This document shows, one piece after another, positions 63,902 through 64,000 of a stretch of DNA of 64,000 nucleotides. A model generated the notes under the pieces. It ran no database searches, was not told where the DNA came from, and saw nothing but the letters and a program-made list of their open reading frames with translations. The translations under genes and the position numbers were made by a program. Numbering within the stretch: the stretch's first letter is position 1; each line of letters begins with the position of its first letter. This stretch comes from Haloterrigena turkmenica DSM 5511 (GTDB lineage Archaea > Halobacteriota > Halobacteria > Halobacteriales > Natrialbaceae): assembly GCF_000025325.1 (NCBI RefSeq), contig NC_013744.1, positions 62,001 to 126,000 of the forward strand, given 5' to 3'.

Positions 63902-64000
63902 ATGACTAATCCAGACACGAATGAGACGCGACTGCGACGGTACCGACGCGAGATTCTGAGCGGAGTGGCGGCCGGGACGGCAGCGTTCGCGGCTAGCGGT
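63902..64000 (+). CDS. 5' end of a second PL11-type lyase (partial)
   Basis: Thirty-three codons to the window edge. The encoded N-terminus (RRYRREILSGVAAGTAAFAASG) is almost the same as that of the PL11 lyase just upstream, so this is probably a tandem paralogue with the same twin-arginine-like export signal. The rest of the gene lies outside the window. Confidence 0.75.
   Translation, partial: MTNPDTNETRLRRYRREILSGVAAGTAAFAASG

Overview
The window is haloarchaeal chromosome, probably Natrialbales-like (low confidence on rank). The evidence is high GC with many CTCGAG-type codons, very acidic proteins, TATA boxes 25-30 nt upstream of start codons (leaderless transcripts), twin-arginine lipoproteins with an AGC lipobox, and IS1341-type tnpB remnants. 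I see no rRNA, tRNA or CRISPR array.

Part 1 (about 0.3-34 kb) is a redox region organised around mycofactocin, a peptide-derived redox cofactor best known from actinobacteria. The maturation genes are at 29.3-34.1 kb: precursor mftA (C-terminal IDGICGVY), chaperone mftB, radical SAM mftC, glycosyltransferase mftF fused to an FkbM methyltransferase, and divergent creatininase-family mftE. Next to them, at 23.6-29.3 kb, are an OYE/FadH-type reductase and a full electron-transfer-flavoprotein set (FixB, FixC, FixX, FixA). A pair of Mg-chelatase-like AAA+ and AAA+/VWA proteins lies at 20.3-23.4 kb. Five SDRs with the GQGRSHA nicotinoprotein signature, a second OYE/FadH protein and an NDMA-type zinc alcohol dehydrogenase are spread over 5-20 kb as likely clients. 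Also here are a Baeyer-Villiger monooxygenase, an NTF2-like protein, an alpha/beta hydrolase and a three-gene thiol-redox cassette (UGSC-family protein, its usual uncharacterised partner, and a thioredoxin-reductase-like flavoprotein). mftD is not in the window.

Part 2 (about 35-64 kb) looks like a pectin/rhamnogalacturonan and deoxysugar catabolic region. It has a heparinase II/III-family lyase, a GH97 glycosidase, a PL11 rhamnogalacturonan lyase and the start of a second one. The L-rhamnose diketo-hydrolase route is represented by a mutarotase, a lactonase-like amidohydrolase, an L-rhamnonate dehydratase, a zinc dehydrogenase and an FAH-family hydrolase. That route ends in pyruvate plus L-lactate, and the adjacent LUD lactate-oxidation proteins (LutB-LutA fusion and LutC) fit it. 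An IclR regulator and a Dpp/Opp-type ABC importer with two near-duplicate Tat lipoprotein binding proteins complete the set.

Mobile-element traces are a decayed tnpB (in-frame amber plus a lost zinc ligand) between hairpins at 38,991-40,346, and a tnpB 3' fragment with a hairpin at 11,667-11,938. A small membrane-protein gene at 16.6 kb carries a one-base frameshift.
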